From JBAPRR01 sp049281195 (lineage in GTDB: Bacteria > Actinomycetota > Acidimicrobiia > Acidimicrobiales > CAVXTF01): a DNA stretch of 9,836 nt. The position numbers were made by a program, and so were the translations under genes. Every line of letters begins with the position of its first letter. Position 1 is the stretch's first letter. The stretch lies in the NCBI GenBank assembly GCA_049281195.1, contig JBAPRR010000293.1, forward strand, positions 1-9,836. The letters run 5' to 3'. Positions 6,110 to 9,836 of this stretch are shown here, in pieces. Under the pieces are notes generated by a model. It made no database searches. It saw only the letters and a program-made list of their open reading frames with translations, and was not told the DNA's origin.

Positions 6110-7180
6110 TTCGATGCGCCGGCTTTGCTCGAATCCCCGATCGCTCACCAACCGTTCGACCGAGCCGCGGTGCTCGATGGCGATCTCCGCGGCGCGCCTG
6201 GCAAAGGGTCCAAGCTCCAGCGCCACGAGTGGGATCCTCGCTTCTGTGACACCGGCTCCGTCGATGCTTCTTGTCGTCTCTCCGAGATTGCGCCCGAAGT
6301 GTGTGAGCTCACCGAGTAGCAGGTCTGCAGCTTTTTCGACGTCTTTCGCGGGAGCACCGTTTCCGAGCTCGGAACACCACGCGTGTACGACACCGCGTCG
6401 CGTTACAGCGCGGCCGGCACTCGCCAGGCGCACCACGACCTTTTCTGAATCTCGCGTGAACGACTCGGTGCTCCCGTCCTGCAGATTCAGCGCGTCCTTC
6501 CATCGAGTGCGATCCTGACGTTCGAGCACCGAGTCGAGGCGTTGAGCGCTGAGGCCGTGTTCTGTCGCCCGCTCCCTCCACTGAGGACGCAAGTCGTCCG
6601 CGCTCACAGACAGATCCTTCGGCTGGCGGGTGATGAGTGCCGCCATATCGGCGCTCCGCGTACCGGGTGTCCCCGTCAGACCTGCGGCTGCCAACTCGGC
6701 CGAGATCTGGGCCGATCTGGTGGAGAATTCGCGTCGCACCTCGCTTGTGATGCCGGCGATGTCAGCACGACCCCGATCGAGCGGCCCCCATTCCACTCCC
6801 AGCCGGTCCGTCAGCTCGTAACGGAGTTGCGCGTGGTAGAGGCCGGCGATCGCCTTCGAGTGCGCATAGATGCCGCGGCCGTCGAGCGCGCTGAAGCGCC
6901 CGTCGGTTCCCTGCCCGAGGTTCGCCACGACAACATGCGAATGCAGATGCGGGTCCTGAGCGCGGCTGGTCCTGTGAACGAAAGCTGCACCGAACGCGCC
7001 ATCGATCGGTTGAACGATCCGATCCGAGCCGCTCTCGCGGCGTACGGCCAGAGCGCGGTGCTCCGCGTAGTCGACGGCCGCGGCAACGGCCGCTTTGTGA
7101 CCGTCGAGGACCGCATCTGCGACAGCAGGGTCCGCCAGACCGTGCAGCACGCTTACCGACTTGGGGGCTCCAAACGTTAC
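6080..7180 (-). pseudogene. MobF-family (TrwC/TraI) relaxase fragment, truncated at both ends
   Basis: Full-length MobF relaxases nick the plasmid transfer origin with an N-terminal tyrosine and unwind DNA with a C-terminal helicase. This frame begins abruptly after TAA (7181-7183) with VTFGAPKSVSV, the middle of the conserved G-F-D-V-T-F-x-A-P-K-S-V-S block, so the segment with the catalytic tyrosine is gone. Counting from GTG 7150, the metal-binding histidine triad is intact: H59 (FVHRTSR), H70 and H72 (DPHLHSH). The frame continues without disruption through the rest of the relaxase domain and stops at 356 aa, before any helicase Walker A; intact proteins are about 1000 aa. The fragment cannot carry out strand transfer by itself. 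The clean reading frame suggests recent truncation. GTG 7150 is the only plausible start and may not be used. Confidence 0.82.
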
Positions 7181-7183
7181 TTA

Positions 7184-7368
7184 GGGTCGTACCTACATCA
7201 CTCCTGGCCAGCCGGTCGAAGGTAGGCCAGTGAGAGGCTAGAGATGACCGGCGACTGAACTTCTGCGGGGGCTCACGACCGGGGAAAGCCCAAGGGGGAG
7301 CCTGGCGCCATCGTAGGATCCCGCTATCCGCCTGTGGCCGATATTTCGCCATGTCCCGAGGTCCATCC
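7184..7368. other. Spacer between relaxase remnant and restriction-like gene
   Basis: This stretch has no coding similarity I can recognise. It must hold the promoter of the following gene, but no convincing -10/-35 pair stands out. An inverted repeat CTGGCC (7204-7209) with GGCCAG (7225-7230), 15-nt gap, could be an operator or part of a terminator. The break in relaxase homology at 7181 marks the probable edge of the following module. Confidence 0.4.
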
Positions 7369-9836
7369 GTGCCAGACGTAGTCATCGAGAACCCGATCCT
7401 CAACTCGCCCTACAAGGCTCCAACTCGGCATTGGCGCTTCAACGACGATGGGATCACCAACGAGATCGAGGATGGTCGGAGGAAGTCGGCCTACTTCATG
7501 CCGATACCGGCCAGTCGGCGCCGAGCCGGGGCACAGCAGGAGATGGAGTTCGCTGAGTGGACCCTGGACCGCATAGAGGAGACTCGCTTCGTCAACGAGA
7601 TCCGACAGGAACTCGACAAGTGGCGGTTCGCTCATTGGCCAGGTACGACTGCGACCACCCGATCCCTGCTTGAGTATTGGACAGACCCGGAGCGCAGCAC
7701 CCGTCTGTACTTCTGTCAGGTGGAGGCTGCTGAAGCCGCCATCTGGCTGGCCGAGGTGGCCCCGAAGGATGGAAGGGGTCGCTACTTCCTCAATGAACTC
7801 AAGGGATTCAGCGACGACGCCAATCCGGGAATCCTCCGAATCGCACTCAAGATGGCGACGGGCACTGGGAAGACGACCCTCATGGCGATGCTCATTGCCT
7901 GGCTGTCCCTCAACAAGTCGGCTAGTTCAACGGACAACCGCTTCTCGGATTCCTTCCTGATCGTCACGCCAGGAATCACCATTCGGGATCGTCTTAGGGT
8001 TCTGCTGCCGTCTGATCCAGACAACTACTACAGGGCATTCGATCTAGTGCCGCCTCATCTCCAAGGCCAGCTCGGCCAAGCAAAGGTCGTCATCACCAAC
8101 CGGCACGCCTTCCAGCTCCGAGAGAAGGTCACAATGCCGAAGGCCACCCGTCAGCTTCTGGGAAGTGACGAGAGCGGCGCTTTCACCGAGACCCCCGATC
8201 AGATGGTCCTGAGGGTCTGCCGAGACCTGGGGAACAAAAGGAACATCATGGTCATCAACGATGAGGCCCATCACTGTTACAGACGACGCCCTGTAGACGA
8301 GGAGCGCCTCTCCGCTGACGAGCGTGCCGAAGTACGGAGTCGGGAAGAAGGCGCCCGGATGTGGATCACCGGCATCGAAGCGGTAGCGAGGAAGCTGGGT
8401 GTGAAGGCGGTGTACGACCTCTCCGCCACTCCGTTCTTCCTGAAGGGGTCGGGCTACTCCGAGGGCACTCTCTTCCCTTGGGTTGTGTCGGACTTCGGAC
8501 TCATCGACGCCATCGAGGCAGGTCTGGTCAAGATTCCAAGGGTCCCCGTGGAGGACGACACGTTAGAAGAGGGCGGGCAACCTACCTATAGGAACCTCTG
8601 GCTAAAGATTCGGGATCAACTCCCGAAGAAGGGACGTGGGCAGCAGGACGTGAGCGGTGGTCTCCCACAGCTTCCCGCACCTCTTCAGGGCGCTCTCGAA
8701 AGCCTCTACACCAACTACAAGAAGTCGTTCGAACGTTGGCAGAAGAACGAAGACGAAGACGAGGCACCGCCAGTCTTTATCGTTGTCTGTAACAACACCA
8801 ACGTTTCAAAGCTCGTGTACGACTGGGTGTCTGGCTGGGAGAAGGAACTACCTGATGGGAGCGGTGTGGTTATCCCTGGCGAACTCCCACTCTTCTCGAA
8901 TGAGAGCGGCGGCGGCTGGTCAGCCAGGCCGGTCTCGATCTTGGTCGACTCAGAGCAACTCGACAGCGGTGAAGCTCTGACCGCCGAGTTCAAGCGGGCA
9001 GCCTCCGTGGAGATCGAAGAGTTCAAGAGGGAACTTCGAGAACGAGGCGTCGGTGCAGATGCGGACAGCCTCTCAGACGAGGACATCCTGCGGGAGGTGA
9101 TGAACACAGTAGGCAAACCCGGACGCCTCGGTGGGCAGGTTCGTTGCGTCGTGTCAGTCTCCATGCTGACTGAAGGATGGGACGCCAACACCGTGACTCA
9201 CATCCTTGGCATCCGAGCGTTCGGCACTCAACTCCTCTGCGAACAGGTAGTGGGGAGAGGACTGCGGCGACGGAACTTCGTCCTCAACGACGACGGGCAC
9301 TTCGTTCCCGAGTACGCCGAGGTCTACGGCGTCCCCTTCTCGTTCATCCCGGCGTCGGGTGCAACTGCTGACCCACCGCCTCGGCAACCGATTGCACGTG
9401 TTCGCTCGATGCCAGAACGGTCAGAGCTGGCCCGCATGACCTTCCCCCGTCTTGATGGATACAAGTGGGAGGTACCAGACCAAAACCTGGCACCGAAGTG
9501 GACCTCAGAATCGTCACTTCGGCTGAACTCAGAACAAGTACCTACCAAGACAGAAGTGCGAGGAATCGTGGGGGAGGTGGAGTTCCACACCCTGGACGAC
9601 CTCAAAGCGCAGCGACCCCAGGCAGTCGCCTTCGAGCTGGCCAAGCTCCTCCTGAGGCGCTACTTCGAGGAACCCACCGCAGAGACAGATGGCCAGACGA
9701 ACTGGCGTCCCTGGCTGTTTCCTCGGCTGGTGGCGATTGCAAGAGAATGGATGGCAGAGCCAGAGTGCCTAACGTGTCAGGGCAACGCCTTTCCACAACT
9801 CCTGCTTCTCGGGCAGTACAAGAGCGACGCAGCGGA
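7369..9836 (+). CDS. Type III restriction (Res-like) SF2 helicase protein, open at right edge
   Basis: The frame runs 822 codons to the window end without a stop. The N-terminal VIENPILNSPYKAPTRHW opening is characteristic of large Res-like proteins, in my recollection those named BPTD_3080-type restriction endonucleases. Motor motifs numbered from GTG 7369: FCQVEA (115-120), Walker A ATGTGKTT (163-170, K168), NDEAHH with DEAH at 298-301, SATP (352-355), LTEGWD (600-605) and motif VI QVVGRGLRR (626-634). It should couple ATP use to translocation or unwinding of foreign DNA. The PD-(D/E)XK nuclease expected near the C-terminus lies outside the window, so cleavage is unproven. GTG 7369 has GAGG seven bases upstream; ATG 7351 has no ribosome site. 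No methyltransferase precedes it; one may follow. GC is lower by eye than in the bio genes, consistent with transfer. Confidence 0.85.
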   Translation, partial: MPDVVIENPILNSPYKAPTRHWRFNDDGITNEIEDGRRKSAYFMPIPASRRRAGAQQEMEFAEWTLDRIEETRFVNEIRQELDKWRFAHWPGTTATTRSLLEYWTDPERSTRLYFCQVEAAEAAIWLAEVAPKDGRGRYFLNELKGFSDDANPGILRIALKMATGTGKTTLMAMLIAWLSLNKSASSTDNRFSDSFLIVTPGITIRDRLRVLLPSDPDNYYRAFDLVPPHLQGQLGQAKVVITNRHAFQLREKVTMPKATRQLLGSDESGAFTETPDQMVLRVCRDLGNKRNIMVINDEAHHCYRRRPVDEERLSADERAEVRSREEGARMWITGIEAVARKLGVKAVYDLSATPFFLKGSGYSEGTLFPWVVSDFGLIDAIEAGLVKIPRVPVEDDTLEEGGQPTYRNLWLKIRDQLPKKGRGQQDVSGGLPQLPAPLQGALESLYTNYKKSFERWQKNEDEDEAPPVFIVVCNNTNVSKLVYDWVSGWEKELPDGSGVVIPGELPLFSNESGGGWSARPVSILVDSEQLDSGEALTAEFKRAASVEIEEFKRELRERGVGADADSLSDEDILREVMNTVGKPGRLGGQVRCVVSVSMLTEGWDANTVTHILGIRAFGTQLLCEQVVGRGLRRRNFVLNDDGHFVPEYAEVYGVPFSFIPASGATADPPPRQPIARVRSMPERSELARMTFPRLDGYKWEVPDQNLAPKWTSESSLRLNSEQVPTKTEVRGIVGEVEFHTLDDLKAQRPQAVAFELAKLLLRRYFEEPTAETDGQTNWRPWLFPRLVAIAREWMAEPECLTCQGNAFPQLLLLGQYKSDAA

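Noticed and set aside
6542..7225. 227-codon plus-strand frame opposite the relaxase remnant
   Set aside because: The minus strand encodes the relaxase DPHLHSH triad and APKSVS block; the plus frame has no recognisable content.

Overview
The window comes from a high-GC bacterium, most likely an actinomycetote and possibly of the Acidimicrobiia type. The evidence is GC-rich codon use throughout, a mycobacterial-style biotin synthase followed directly by a BsaP-like small Cys-rich protein, a glycine-rich secreted protein, and a MobF relaxase remnant of the kind common in Actinobacteria. The lineage is inferred from protein style only; there is no rRNA or tRNA gene to anchor it.

Layout. (1) Bases 1-815, minus strand: the N-terminal part of a secreted right-handed beta-helix protein with a signal peptide, a collagen-like Gly-X-Y stretch and a GGX-repeat stretch; it runs off the left edge. 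(2) Bases 816-1037: a divergent intergenic region carrying three tandem copies of a 21-23 bp unit just upstream of bioB, a candidate operator array. (3) Bases 1038-5470: the last four steps of biotin synthesis as two convergent blocks, bioB-bsaP on the plus strand and bioA-bioF-bioD on the minus strand, only 19 bp apart. BioF makes KAPA from a pimeloyl thioester, BioA makes DAPA, BioD closes the ureido ring to dethiobiotin, and BioB inserts sulfur with BsaP as probable helper. No gene for making the pimeloyl precursor is present. BioA looks more like the lysine-using Bacillus BioK than the SAM-using E. coli BioA. (4) Bases 5547-6035, plus strand: an archaeal-type riboflavin synthase (RibC), unexpected in a bacterium.

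(5) Bases 6052-7180: apparent start of an accessory region. A 14-bp inverted repeat with one bulge sits where ribC converges on a relaxase fragment that has lost both its N-terminal tyrosine segment and its C-terminal helicase. (6) Bases 7369-9836, plus strand, open at the right edge: a large SF2 helicase protein resembling type III restriction (Res-like) subunits, lower in GC by eye than the biotin genes. The junction from relaxase remnant to restriction-like gene suggests a defence island grown on a decayed conjugative or mobilisable element.

Two of the largest coding regions, the left-edge secreted protein and the right-edge restriction-like protein, are cut by the window ends, so their far domains cannot be judged here.
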